This document shows positions 1 to 14,032 of a DNA stretch of 64,000 nt, piece after piece; position 1 is the first letter of the stretch; each line of letters starts with the position of its first letter. This stretch comes from Codonopsis lanceolata (taxonomy: Eukaryota > Streptophyta > Magnoliopsida > Asterales > Campanulaceae): positions 40,815,956-40,879,955 of the forward strand of contig CM028378.1 in assembly GCA_013146195.2 (NCBI GenBank), in the 5' to 3' direction. Made by a program: the position numbers and the translations under genes. The notes beneath the pieces are model-generated. The model saw only the letters and a program-made list of their open reading frames with translations, did no database searches and was not told where the DNA came from.

Positions 1-2762
<2,762 letters not shown>

Positions 2763-3555
2763 CTTATCACTCTCGTGCATCGATAAGGTCAATTTATCAC
2801 AATGGTGAGCCAGTGTACGACATATGCATATGGCCGTGTAGTTATCCCCACCTCTTGGTCTTTACTACTTGCGATTCCATTCATTTGGTCAAAGCTAGAC
2901 AGTAAAGAGATTGATAAACACTATGATCAACAAGATTTGATTGAATAAAATATAATAGAGCAAAAGATTCGATACAAGTTACCTCCAATTCCTAGACTAA
3001 TGAGCGGTTAGTTCATCATTAACGATGAACAGATCATTAGAATGAAAGAATACATGAACGATCTTCTAATTATAATTAAAAACACTAAAAATTATGTATT
3101 ACACACTAAAATCGGTGTAAAAATTGTCCCCTCCTTTGCTTGTGGCTACATGGCTTGTATTTATACTAATGGGTTCGGGGGAAAGGAGTTACAATTGGGA
3201 TTAAACATCATTTGGTTGATTCGGAGGGGCTTGCGGGGGCAAGGTCAGCTAGCAATGCAGCCGCAAGGCCTTGACTCCAAATTAGGCTGCACGCTGGAGA
3301 CCTTGCGGGGCAAGGTCTCTTACCCTTGCGTCCGCAAGGAGTATCCTTATTAAGTTCATCCTTCTTTTCCCATTTTGCACTTTGCACTCTTCCTTCAATT
3401 CTTCACTAAAAGTCTTGTAAATCCCATAATTTTACCTAAAACCATGAAAATCACAATAAAGCTCAAAAGCACATATTAGTAGCCAAGAGCCTCGTGGAAT
3501 TGATATTTCTAAGCTATAAAAGTACCCAATAGATGCGTATAAAACACATCTATTA
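2763..3555 (-). repeat. Truncated Athila-type LTR, inverted
   Basis: Read on the minus strand, this aligns from end to end with the first roughly 800 bp of the LTR at 6148-7396. Shared blocks include the start (a degenerate TGATCGATGTATTTTATACG), the TATA region, the CTTGCG/CGCAAG dyads at 3229-3340, and the segment GATGCACGAGAGTGATAAG (2763 region against about 6940-6957). The last 440 bp of the LTR are missing because the Tekay LTR ends at 2762. Divergence from the 6148 copy is substantial, so this is an older or different family member. Confidence 0.8.
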
Positions 3556-3565
3556 GGGTTCATAG

Positions 3566-3582
3566 TGACAACTCTGCTGGGA
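3566..3582 (+). other. Candidate tRNA primer-binding site
   Basis: TGACAACTCTGCTGGGA resembles the GGCGACTCTGCTGGGGA-type primer sites of many plant gypsy elements. I cannot name the tRNA with certainty. The position just before an untranslated leader and a gag relic supports the call. Confidence 0.4.
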
Positions 3583-5096
3583 AGTGCTTTGTTTTTTAAA
3601 AAACGAAAAAGAGGGATAGGCTCATTTTTCCTTGGGATTTCTAATATGCTTCTTGTTGTTTTATTATTTATTATTTTGCTCTACGGGGATTAGGAAAATT
3701 TATAATTAATAGGACTAGATAGATTCCCCATTTTATTTATTTATTCTTTGCTTTGCTCAAAAGGGCGTCCCGAGGTGCAGGGTCGTTCCATCTCATTTCA
3801 GGGATCACAAAAAAAAATCATGTGCAATATATAATTTTCTTTTCCGGTCAAAAAATCAAAACAAAAAAATTTGTTCTTGCCAAGCAAAAGAAAACATGTG
3901 CAATACACAGTTTTTCTTTTCCTTGCAAAAAAATAAAAATTTAAATCATTTTTCAAATCAAAAGAAATTCATTGTTTCAAAGTAAATAAAAAATTCGTTT
4001 TTCAAATTAAAAGAAATTCAATTTTTCAAAGCAAAAAAAAAAGTCTTCTTTCAAAAAAAAAAAGAGATCGTTTTTTTTAAAGTGAAAAAAAATTGCATTT
4101 TCAAAACAAAAAAAAAGTTGCTTTAAAAAAGTTTTTTTTTTACTTGAGCCTCAAAATGAGGAACGTAGGCAACCTTCGGGTGTGGTTAAATGTTTCACTT
4201 TACTCTTGAAAAAAAGAGATTGTTTTCGAAAAAGAAAATACAATTCAAATAGTTAATTTGCAGTACATTGTATGCTTCGTTTCCATTTCTTTCAAAAAAA
4301 ATCAAAAAAAATAGATGGCTCACACACGTACATTTACGTATAAATATTCTGAATTGCTACCCTTTAAACCCAGATAAACACGCTGGGGGAACATCCGTTC
4401 ATAGAGCCTGGATGTCAACGGTCGAAATTATCCCACTCTTAGCCCTTTAATGAGGGGTCAACGGGGTGTAAGCTAGCCTAGCCCTGCATAGCCACCTTAA
4501 ATTCATGTATATCTTTCTACGACACTTGCTGATCGGTTGGTTTTTATACCTCAAAGTTAGTAACCAAACTTATTTGCATAAAAAAAAAATCAATCAAAAA
4601 AAAAGAGCCATCGACTAGAAAAAAATTCAAGCGATAAAAAAATAATGATGACAAAAAAAAGAGATTGCATGATCAACACATAAATGCACTTGGATTGATC
4701 AATAAATTTGATGGTATACCCTAGATCGTTTGAATGGTGGATCCCATAAAGAATATATGCCCTTTGCCCGAGATTTGTTCGATCTTAGGAGGTCGAAATA
4801 CAGGTGGAATACGAGGTCCTATACTCTGGAGAAAAAATCCATTGTTCTAGGGTTTAATCAAGAGTGTCAAAAGAAAGCTATACTTGACTGACCAATTTTT
4901 TGGAAAGATTGTCAATTATAAATGCACACTATACTTCTCCACCAACTTCCTGAGTTATACCTTCTCATACACCATCTTCAACCCTTTGCTCAGAAAATTG
5001 GCCCGGAATTAGACAAGAAGAGATAATATTGGCCGTTTGACGACGGGTTTGAGTTCAAGTTATGATATAAGTGTGGGCACTACATATTTGGGTAGA

Positions 5097-5936
5097 ATGG
5101 CTGCTGAAGATGAACAGACTTACATGGGTACTGAAACAGGGGCTCCTGGGTATGCTCCTACTCCTGCTATGCAGCAATGGATGAACCAAAATTGGAGGTG
5201 CACACTAAGTGCTTGATGGGTCGTATGACAACCCTCATGCAAAGCTTGAGGCCAAACCCTGAAAACACTCCTTCCCCTGTGGTCCCTCATGAAGCATTAA
5301 CCTCGAATGATCCCCCAAACACCAACTCTCACCTTCAAAATACCAACCCTCTTCCAAATACCAACATGCCAAAAACCTAACCTCCTTTGTCAAACAACAA
5401 TGTCCCTCCTCCTTATTTCCCAAATACCAACTACCCTTTTGAAAACATTAATGTCCCACATCCAAATCCAGGGGGCTTTCCTTTCCCTGCCATCAATCCA
5501 CTCCAAAATAGCCCACATGCAGATCCAAGGAGCTATGTCCTACAGGGGCAAGTCACGACCTACCTCCTATTTAATGACTTTGGTCGCCAGGCAGGAGCAG
5601 CAAATATTGCACCCCCATACAATGTCTATCAAGCACCATAATCGGCTGTACAAATGAATCTTACTGGAACCAATTCTGTGAATGTCTACAATGCACCTCC
5701 AACCCCACCTCTCTTAAAAGTTGAGTCGGATATTGAGAAACTCAAAGAATAGATCAAGGTCTTGAACAAAGGAAATTTTTCTACACAGTCATTAAATCTA
5801 CAACCCTCATCTATTCTACCATCGAAATTTAAAATGCTAGATATAGAGAAGTTCGATGGGACTGGTTGCCCTGTCTCCCACCTAAAGTCCTATGCCACTG
5901 AAATGCAATCAAGGGGTGTCAGATTTGAAACAATGT
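5097..5936 (+). pseudogene. Tat-like gag, N-terminal half, frameshifted and cut
   Basis: The reading starts at ATG 5097 (MAAEDEQTYMGTETGAP) and breaks after about 40 codons. It continues in another frame through a Pro/Asn-rich stretch (repeated NTN and PNTN) with stops near 5378 and 5639. It then resumes near 5800 with FDGTGCPVSHLKSY, the FDG-x-P-x-x-HL block that opens the capsid domain of plant gypsy gags. The sequence stops at 5936, where TGTAGACACCCC of another LTR begins, so the capsid core is lost. It cannot encode a functional Gag. Confidence 0.65.
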
Positions 5937-6147
5937 TGTAGACACCCCAATTTCGTACCCTCATTTTATAAATGTCCTAAAAATACATTTTATAAAAATT
6001 GGACTAACAAACGTTACCTTTGTTAATCTTTTAAGGAGCCAAAGCACAAAAAATGAAGAGATAACAAGTCAGGGGGCAGAATGAAGAATTGAAGAATTCA
6101 TGAAGGAATCCAAGTCGGGGCATGGTGCCCAAACCTACATGTGTCAC
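5937..6147 (+). repeat. Start of a Tat-like LTR (TGTAGACACCCC family)
   Basis: It begins TGTAGACACCCCAATTTCGT and is similar in order and wording to the LTR starting at 38249 (TGAAGACACCTCAATTTTGT). It interrupts the gag relic on its left and is itself interrupted at 6148 by the Athila element. It is one layer of a three-deep nest. The remainder should lie beyond the Athila element's 3' LTR, which is lost in the assembly gap. Confidence 0.65.
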
Positions 6148-6362
6148 TGATCGATGTATTTTATACGTCGATATCGGGTACTTTTATGACTTAAATTGAA
6201 CGATTCCATGAGGCTTTTGGCTACTGATATGTGTTTTTCAATTGTTTTATAAGTTTCAGGGTTTTAGGTGAAATTATATGAATTATAAGGCTTTTTGGTG
6301 AATATTCCAAGAAGGGGCCAAAGTGTAAATTGAAGAAGAAACGACAAAGGGACATTCTGATG

Positions 6363-6461
6363 ACCTTGCGGCCGCAAGGTATTTCTACCTTGCCTTCGCA
6401 AGGTAGGCGAGGTCGCCAGGAGATTGAAGACCCTCAGGTAGTGACCTTGCGGCCGCAAGGT
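6363..6461 (+). promoter_or_regulatory. Three palindromic dyads in Athila U3
   Basis: ACCTTGCGGCCGCAAGGT occurs as a perfect 18-bp palindrome at 6363-6380 and again at 6444-6461. TACCTTGC-cttc-GCAAGGTA lies between them at 6386-6405. They sit 70-165 bp upstream of the TATA box at 6529. The function is unknown. A protein-binding dyad or a hairpin in read-through RNA are both possible. Confidence 0.6.
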
Positions 6462-6528
6462 AGCCAGAACCGAATTTCGGAGGTTTTCAAGCCAGACCAA
6501 AACTCCTAAACCCCCTACAACTCCATGG

Positions 6529-6536
6529 TATAAATA
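6529..6536 (+). promoter_or_regulatory. TATA box of Athila 5' LTR
   Basis: TATAAATA lies 381 bp into the LTR, downstream of the palindromic dyads. This is the expected Pol II start region that would define the U3/R border. Confidence 0.6.
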
Positions 6537-7402
6537 AAGGACGGTAGCCAGAGCTCAAGGACGTCTAGAAAGTAGTTTTTGATAGTTCTAGCATAGGATT
6601 TAGAGTGTATAAACATAGTTTAGTTGTTGTAATTACAAGTTTTGAAGATCGATCCATGTATTCAATCATCTCCATATGCTACTCATCTTCAAGGATGAAC
6701 TAAACATCCATTAATCTAGGAGTTATGAGGTAACTTGTATCGAATCTATGCTTTAATCTAATTCTATTCATTGAATTCTTGTTGATTATGGTGATTATCA
6801 ATCCCTCTATTATCTCACTTTGAATAAATGAATGTAATCGTGAATAATAAAGGCTTAGAGGTGCGAATAACTGCATGATCAATGTGCATATGTCGTACAC
6901 TAGCCCACCATCATGATAAATTGAACCTATCGATGCACGAGAGTGATAAGTTAGGGTCAGGTTCCATATATGACCTAAGTGACAGTTAGGATCATATGTT
7001 CTTGTGCCTAGGATATAGAATGGACAAATTATTTGGAGATGGAGACTTAACGGTAATTCGACAGACTATATCTATATTTTGTGAACGAACCCAAGAAATT
7101 GAATGATACTTTAGCAAAATAAGTCATAGAGGAGATACAAGTGAAACCCTAATCCTAGATTTTCCTCCACCATAAGATCTTCATAATCTGTGATTCCTGC
7201 TAAATTAGTTAACTTTAGAATAATAATTAGTTTAGATTAAAATCAATTTAAAAACCCCTTTAGTTTAATAATTTGCTACCAATAATCGTGCTATTGGTAA
7301 TCTTCTTGTCTCTGTGGTTCGACCCTTGCTTCCCAAAACTATTCTACAATAGTCTTGTCCACTTGCAAGGAAATAATTAAAATAAGACATCGATCAAGTT
7401 TT

Positions 7403-7420
7403 TGGCGCCGTTGCCGGGGA
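7403..7420 (+). other. Primer-binding site, tRNA-Asp
   Basis: TGGCGCCGTTGCCGGGGA is complementary over 18 nt to the plant tRNA-Asp(GUC) 3' end including CCA. This primer is typical for Athila elements. Confidence 0.9.
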
Positions 7421-7542
7421 CAAGCTAGTTTGCATAGTTAGTTTGTTGGTAGCGTAATTTTTATTTCAATTTTTATAAAAATAAAAATACAAAAAGATTT
7501 TATTTGTTTTTAGTTAGTTGTTTTAATTGCTTTATTTATTTT

Positions 7543-9228
7543 ATGCACGGTTGTAGATCTTTGAATCCTAAACTGGTAGAACTAAATCAGAATATAAATA
7601 ATATTGGAAAGAATCAGGAAGATCTTGATAATCTAGCAACCAAGCCTGATAATCAATAACAATTGAATCAAGAGGATCCTCTGGTTAATCCTCCAATGGA
7701 CAATAATAATCAAAATCCTGAAAACCCGGTTCATCCGGTTAATGCAAATCAAAGAGAAGAAGAACCTGCTAGAAGAAATATGGAAGTAGTAGTAAATCAA
7801 AGAACTATTAATGATTATAGTAGACCTACGTTGAATGTAGCAACATCATGTCTAGTCTTACCAGAAGCAGTAAGAAATTTCGAACTAAAAGGTCATTATT
7901 TTAATATGATACCTTCTTTTCATGGAATGCCTGCTGAAGATCCAGTAAGTTTCCTTAGAGAATATGAGTATATGATAAGTACTTATTCGCTAGGAGGTTT
8001 GACTGAAGACCAAGTAAAAATGAAATACTTTCCAAGTGCATTAAAAGAATTGGCGAAAAGATGGTTTATGAATCTAGCACCTAGTAGTGTTTATACTTGG
8101 GCTCAACTATATGATTTGTTTATGAGTAAATATTATAAGCATGCATCTCTTACAGAATACAGAAAACAAATCATGTCTTTTCAAAATGAACCAGGTGAAA
8201 CATTCCATGAAGCATGGGATAGATTTAAAAACTTACTTATTATGTGTCCTCATCATAATCTGTCTCAAGATGTGTTAGTACTTCAATTCTATCATGCTCT
8301 TTCGCCTGCTTTACAAACTATGGTTGATAGTGCGGCCGGTGGTTCTATTAATAGAATGACACCAGTTGCACTAGAAGAATTATTTGAGATGTTGAGTGCA
8401 AATTCTCAACAGAAAAGTGCAAGAGGTAAAAGTAGAAATTTATTCCAAGTTCAAGAAAAACCAGATATACAAGCTCAATACGAAAATTGGCCAATTCAAG
8501 AAGCATGTCCCATGTGTGGATTATATTCTCATGCTACTAATTTTTATCCATCTAGTGCTATGTATTCTGAACAGGTGAATGCCATGAACATGTACCCTCA
8601 AAGACAAAGGAATGATCCCTACTCAAACACATATAATCCTGGTTGGAGGAACCATCCTAATTTTTCATGGGGAGGAAATAAACCATTACAACCTCAACCC
8701 CTACAACCTCAACAATTCCCAATTCAAGGTCAATTGTGAATTGAAGAAGTTTCAAAATCGGATGGAGCACACAAAGGACAAGTTGCCCTTAACAAATACT
8801 TGCTAGAAGAGCTAGAAATTGTAAGGGAGAAACTTGCAAAAGTTATGAACGAGAAAAGAGAAGAAGGGAAGTTCTCTAGTCAAACCGAACAAGCAAAATC
8901 TATCACTACTCTGCAAAGTGGTAGAGTAATTGGAGAAGAGGTAAGTGATCCTATTCAATCTTCTGATGTGCCTGATAAATTAGATAATTCTGAAAAAGAA
9001 GTTGAAAAGGATAAAAATGAAAATAATCAACCAAATAATCAAGAAGTAGAAAAAGAATTGCAAAACAAAGAAAGTCAAAAAGAAGTAGGGCAAGAAAAAG
9101 AACAAGAAGAAGAGGAACCTTATGTGGCACCACCACCATATGTTCCTCCAATTCCGTTTCCTAGAAGACTTATGAAAAACAGAATGGATAAACAATTTTC
9201 GAAATTTATAATATGTTATCCAAAGTGA
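7543..9228 (+). pseudogene. Athila-type gag, nonsense and frameshift mutated
   Basis: This is the structural Gag polyprotein. The likely original start is ATG 7543 (MHGCRSLNPK), in frame with the main body but cut by TAA at 7657. The open stretch 7663-8739 (358 codons) holds the retrotransposon capsid domain, including W-F-M-N-L and the FHEAWDRFKNLL block. A nucleocapsid zinc knuckle CPMCGLYSHATNFY follows at residues 282-295. Its last cysteine is tyrosine (TAT at 8545), so the CX2CX4HX4C motif is broken. After TGA at 8737-8739 a second open stretch, 8800-9228, carries the acidic Lys/Glu-rich linker and the conserved PPPYVPPIPFPRRL block. Reading then shifts frame into protease. Confidence 0.88.
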
Positions 9229-9229
9229 A

Positions 9230-10144
9230 TGTTAACCTTCCTTTGCTTAATGTTATTAAAAATATTCCAGCCTATGCTAAGTTTTTCAAAGATCTTCACT
9301 CTAAGAAACACAAATTCGAAAACAATGAAAAAATTATTGTTTCTGAAAACGTAAGTGTAGTATTACAACCGAACTTCCCCCTAAATTGAAAGATCCTGGC
9401 AGCTTTAATATCCAAGTCTCATTGGGTAGTTCTAAAAAGATGAAGGCTATGTTAGATTTAGGAGCAAGTATTAATTTGATGCCTTTTGCAGTCTATAAAC
9501 AATTAGGGTTGGGAGAACTGAAACCCACTAATATGTCTTTACAATTAGCTGATCGTTCAGTTAAACATCCTTTGGGTATAGTAGAGGACATCCTAGTTCA
9601 GGTTGATAAATTAATCATTCCGGTTGATTTTGTGGTTCTAGAGATGGAAAGGAAAATATGCACAAATAATGAAGTCCCTATCTTGTTAGGCAGACCTTTT
9701 ATGGCCACTGCCAATACAATGATAAATGTTAAGAATGGTAAACTCACAATGTCAGTCCTAGGTGAAACTGTAGAAATCTCAGTTTTTGATGCAATGAATA
9801 GACCGAGTGACATGAATGCATGTTTCTCAATTGATGAAATTGAAAAACTAACAACTCAAACCTTTGAAGAAAATTGTGAGAATGATGATTATGAGAAAGA
9901 TGTGTTTGTAAGTTATGATGATAGAACTTTCTCTCACATAAAATTTGACATTGAAGATTTAGAAAGAGAACTTCGAGAGATTGATGAAAGAAAAGAGAGA
10001 GAAAGATTAGAAGCCCTTAAGAATAAAGATAACGATAAAATAGAAGAGTTAGAATCAGAAAATAATTCTGATAAAATAGAAGAAGAAGTGGAAATTCTAA
10101 AATCTCTTTTTGAAGAAATAGAAGTAGAGGAAGAAGAAAAGTAG
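9230..10144 (+). pseudogene. Athila-type aspartic protease
   Basis: The open frame runs 9386-10144 (252 codons). It extends upstream in the same frame to TTELPPKLKDPGSF, then shifts frame near 9350 relative to the gag tail. The active-site block is DLGASINLMP, the Athila variant of the D-S/T-G triad. It is followed by the flap region and ILLGRPFMATA, the usual second conserved block of retropepsins. The C-terminal 90 residues are highly charged (Glu/Asp/Lys) and probably form a linker to RT. The core looks intact, but it is out of frame with its neighbours. Confidence 0.87.
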
Positions 10145-10239
10145 AAAACATTGAGGAGGTTAAAGAAGAAACGATTAAACACGAAAATTAGAATTCATTC
10201 CGTGCATTAAATCTCCTCTGAAGAAGAATTAAAGCCATT

Positions 10240-11433
10240 ACCACCCCACTTAAAATATGCATTTTTAGGGAAGGTAAAACTTTACTGTTATAATTCTTGC
10301 AGATTTAACAGAAGAACAAGAAGCAAGCTTATTAAAAGTTTTATGGACACATAGAGAAGCCATAGGTTGGTCCTTAGTAGATTTAAAAGGCATTAGTCCG
10401 TCTATGTGTATGCATAAAATACATTTAGAAGAAGGTAGTAAACCTTCTAGAGAAAGACAAAGAAGACTTAACCCTCACATGGAAGAAGCAGTGAGAAAAG
10501 AAGTTCTTAAGCTTCTCGATGCGGGTATAATTTACCCGATATCTGATAGTAAATGGGTTAGTCCAGTTCAGGTAGTTCCTAAGAAATCAGGAATTACAGT
10601 AGTTAAAAATGATAAGGATGAATTAGTTCCCACACGAACTATCACCGGTTATAGAATGTGCATTGATTTGAGGAAATTAAATGCGGCAACTAGGAAGGAC
10701 CACTTTCCCTTGCCATTTATTGATCAAATCCTTGAAAGACTAGCTGGTCATGAATATTATTGTTTTCTTGATGGTTTCTCTGGCTACAACCAAATCCCAG
10801 TAGCACCCGAAGACCAAGAGAAAACCACCTTTACATGTCCTTTTGGTACCTTTGCATTTAGGAGAATGCCCTTTGGACTTTGTAATGCCCACAACTTTTC
10901 AAAGATGCATGATTTCTATATTTTCAGATTTAGTGGAAAGATGTGTGGAAGTATTCATGGATGATTTTTCAGTATTTGGAAATTCTTTTGATCATTGCCT
11001 AGAAAATCTTACATCGGTCTTGAAAAGATGTTGTGAAACTAACTTGACCCTAAGTTGGGAGAAAAGTCATTTCATGGTTAAACATGGAATTGTCTTAGGT
11101 CATGTTGTGTCTAATAAAGGAATTGAAGTCGATAAGGCAAAAATTGAAGTTATATCACAACTACCTCCCCCAACTTCTGTCAAAGGTGTTAGAAGTTTTC
11201 TAGGACATGCAGGTTTTTATAGAAGATTTATAAAAGATTTTTCAAAAATCTGTAAACCTCTATGTAATCTGTTGGCAAAAGACACCGAATTCATTTTTGA
11301 TCAAGAATGCTTAAACGCATTTAATTTATTAAAGGAAAGATTGACAAGCGCCCCAATTTTAACCGGCCCGATTGGTCTCTCCGTTTCGAGATCATGTGTG
11401 ATGCTTGAGATTCTGCAATTGGAGCTGTGTTAG
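10240..11433 (+). pseudogene. Athila-type reverse transcriptase
   Basis: The frame 10404-10964 carries the finger and palm blocks: CIDLRKLN, FPLPFIDQILERL, FLDGFSGYNQI with the first catalytic Asp, and RMPFGLCNA. A one-base length change near 10888 moves the rest to the 10843-11433 frame. There, VFMDDFSVFG is the F-M-D-D catalytic motif, followed by LGHVVSNKGIEVD and the thumb/connection block RSFLGHAGFYRRFIKDFS. Upstream (10200-10403) the RT N-terminus is readable but frameshifted. The enzyme would copy element RNA to DNA, and this copy cannot. Confidence 0.9.
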
Positions 11434-11820
11434 GTCAAAGGGTAGATAGGAAACCACATGTAATTCATTATGCTAGTAGGACATTAAATGATGCACAACT
11501 TAATTATACAACAACAACAAAAAGAATTTTTAGCAGTTGTGTATGCTTTAGAAAAGTTTAGACCATATTTGTTAGGATCAAAAGTCATAATATTTTCTGA
11601 TCATGCAGCCCTAAAATATTTATTGAGTAAGAAAGAGGCAAAGCCTAGACTCATAAGGTGGATGTTATTATTGCAAGAATTTGACATTACTATTAAAGAT
11701 AAAAAAGGGAATGTCGTGGCCGACCATTTGTCTAGATTGGAATTTTCACCCTTACTTGAGCGTCAATTTCTTGATAATAAAATTCACGTAAATGAAGACT
11801 TCCCGATGAACAATTATTAG
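11434..11820 (+). pseudogene. RT-linked RNase H domain
   Basis: Reading picks up near 11400 after a frame break. VIHYASRTLNDAQLNY is followed by the frame 11488-11820 with KEFLAVVYALEKFRPYLLG, FSDHAALKYLLSKKEAKPRL and a terminal ADHLSRLE. These are the E, D and C-terminal D blocks of the Ty3-type RNase H. It degrades RNA in RNA:DNA hybrids during cDNA synthesis. It is split from RT by an indel near 11408. Confidence 0.85.
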
Positions 11821-11829
11821 CGATCAAAG

Positions 11830-13132
11830 ATTTAGATCCTTGGTATCTTGATTATGTCAATTATTATGTGTCGATATCATAAATCGATTTTGATTTCTAT
11901 CAAAGAAAGAAATTTTTGACAGAAGCAAAAAATTATTTTTGGGAAGAACCTCATTTATATAAAATGTGTTCCGACTCTATAATTAGGAGATGTGTTCCAG
12001 AACAAGACCAACAAAGTATTATGACATTTTGTCATGAATACTCTTGTGGTGGTCATTTTAGTGGTAATAAAACTGCTAGAAAAATTTTGCAATCTGGATT
12101 ATATTGGCCTTCTGTTTTTAGAGATTGTGACATATTTTATAAAACTTGTGATAAGTGTCAAAGAACCGGTGGAATAGGCAAAAGGAATGAAATGCCCTTG
12201 CATATAAATATGGTTGTTGAAATTTTTGATGTTTGGGGTATTGATTTTATGGGTCCTTTTCCAGTCTCTAATAATTGTGAGTATATTTTAGTTGCTGTTG
12301 ATTATGTGTCTAAATGGATAGAAGCTATTGGAACTAAAAATAATGATGGAAAAACCGTTGTCAAATTTGTGGAAGATATTTTTGCTCGGTTTGGAGTACC
12401 TAAGGCCATAATTAGTGATCAAGGAACACACTTCACCAATAGATTGCTAAATTCAGTCCTTAGAAAATATGGTGTAACTCACAAGTTAGCTACACCCTAT
12501 CATCCTCAGACATCTGGCCAAGTGGAAGTGAGTAACAGACAGATAAAAGCAGTTTTAGAAAAGTTAGACCAAACCGTAAAGATTGGCAGTCTAAACTTAA
12601 TGATGCTTTGTGGGCATACCGAACCGCATATAAGACCCCAATAGGAATGAGTCCTTACCGAATGGTGTATGGCAAGGCTTGTCATTTGCCAGTTGAAATT
12701 GAACATAGAGCCTATTGGGCTGTCAAAGAACTTAACTTAGATTTAACCTTGGCTGGTGAGGAAAGACTGTTCCAGTTAAACGAATTAGAAGAACATAGGT
12801 TAAATTCGTATGAGAATGCTAAAACTTATAAAGAAAAGACCAAGAAATACCATGATATGGGATTAGCCAACAAAATGTTTCGTCCAGGACTAAAGGTATT
12901 ACTTTTCAATTCTAGACTCAGGTTATTCCCCGGAAAATTGAAATCAAAATGGTCTGGTCCTTTCACTATAGTTCGAATTTATCCTCATGGAGCAATTGAT
13001 ATTAAAAACCCAAGGACCAATGAAATATTTAAAGTTAATGGTCACCGACTCAAACCATACCTTGAACCCATGTCAGTAGAGAGAACAATTGAACTTATTC
13101 GTCTTGCTGACAATGAACCACCAAATGATTAG
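11830..13132 (+). pseudogene. Athila-type integrase
   Basis: Frame 11916-12644 contains the HHCC zinc domain (HEYSCGGHFS through CDKCQRTG). It also contains the catalytic core with D in WGIDFMGPF, D in ISDQGTHF and E in SGQVEVSNRQIK. A frameshift near 12600 moves the C-terminal part to 12608-13132, with AYRTAYKTPIGMSPYRMVYGK, a basic linker, the beta-barrel-like WSGPFTIV block, and a natural-looking stop. All D-D-E residues are present, but the frame is split. Confidence 0.88.
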
Positions 13133-13320
13133 GTTTGCAGTTGGGTCGAGCCAAAGACGTTAAACAAGTGCGCTAAGTGGGAGGCAACCCAATATGATGG
13201 ATTTTATTTGCTTTCGTAGTGTAATTTAAATATGCTATTCTCCGTCTTATTTAATTTTGGACATTTAATTTAAAATTAAATATGCCAAAATTCAAGTTTG
13301 GGGGAGAAAAGCATCGTAGT
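13133..13320 (+). other. Conserved post-integrase segment with first polypurine-like motif
   Basis: A non-coding block typical of Athila follows the integrase stop and includes GTGGGAGGCAACCC. At 13294-13311 comes AAGTTTGGGGGAGAAAAG, a purine-rich run like the element's terminal polypurine tract. It could be an extra plus-strand primer. Confidence 0.5.
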
Positions 13321-13479
13321 GTTGTATTTATATGTTGCTAATATTTTAGTTTAGAGTTTGTGTAGAATTTTTAGAGTGCAGGGAAAGCGGACCTAACGGG
13401 CGTAATGGAACATAACGAAGGACCAAAGCGCAAAGCGCCAAAAGTTTGGAAAAAAAAAGGCATGAAAGCGTTACGGAGA

Positions 13480-13607
13480 CCTTGCGGACGCAAGGCCTAA
13501 TCACCTTGCAAGGCCTAATAAATGCCAGTGTGACCGTCGGGCCCAACGAGAATCCGTGCCATTGTGTTGACCTTGCAAGCCCTGCGGCGCAAGGTCCCCT
13601 TTATAAG
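13480..13607 (+). promoter_or_regulatory. Internal promoter-like module upstream of the extra ORF
   Basis: CCTTGCGGACGCAAGG (13480-13495), CCTTGCAAGG (13504-13513) and ACCTTGCAAGC with GCGCAAGGT (13570-13595) are followed by TTTATAAGC (TATA-like, 13602). A CT-rich leader-like stretch (13630-13680) comes next, and the extra ORF starts at 14033. The order of dyads then TATA copies the LTR U3. It may start a separate transcript for the extra ORF, but only RNA data can show that. Confidence 0.45.
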
Positions 13608-14032
13608 CAAAAGTAGGCGGCGGATCAGAAAATCACTCCTCTCTCTCTCAAGCAAGCGGCAAGATCTCTCTCTCCTCACAAATCCGCGAAGCTCTTCAAC
13701 ATTCCGGCCAAGATCCAAGCTAAGTGCTCTTCCTTCAAGCTTCATCCCTTCATTCACCCTCATCTCACTCCATCAAAACTTGAAGAAGGTGACCTCCATT
13801 TTTTCCGGCGAAGGCTTAATAAAATCCGGCCAACCTCTTCATCTTCTAAAGCTTGCAATTCCAAGTATCTTCTCACCCTCTCATTTCAATTTTTGACGTG
13901 TCAAAAATATTTGCATGCTAGGGTGTTAGATTTATTTTACGTAAAATTTTATTTTTGCATGCTTTAGTTGTTAGGTTGTAATTTTAATTTTTAGAAAGAG
14001 TAGATTTTTTTAAATTTTTGTGCTTAAATTAA

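Larger units (their letters stand above)
3556..5936 (+). mobile_element. Tat/Ogre-like element: primer site, leader and broken gag
   Basis: A primer-site-like TGACAACTCTGCTGGGA at 3566-3582 is followed by about 1.5 kb of very A/T-rich leader (oligo-A and oligo-T runs at 3590-4140 and 4560-4680) and then a gag remnant. No LTR of its own is visible on the left, where the inverted Athila LTR sits. On the right, gag is cut at 5937 by the start of another LTR. Lineage is inferred from the primer-site style and gag wording. Confidence 0.5.
6148..7396 (+). repeat. Athila 5' LTR (1249 bp)
   Basis: The LTR starts TGATCGATGT and ends ACATCGATCA, a perfect 10-bp inverted terminal repeat. The end lies 6 bp before a tRNA-Asp primer site. 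U3 holds three CCTTGC/GCAAGG dyads (6363-6461). A TATA box is at 6529. The family has a second start at 17353 and an inverted partial copy at 2763-3555. Confidence 0.93.
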
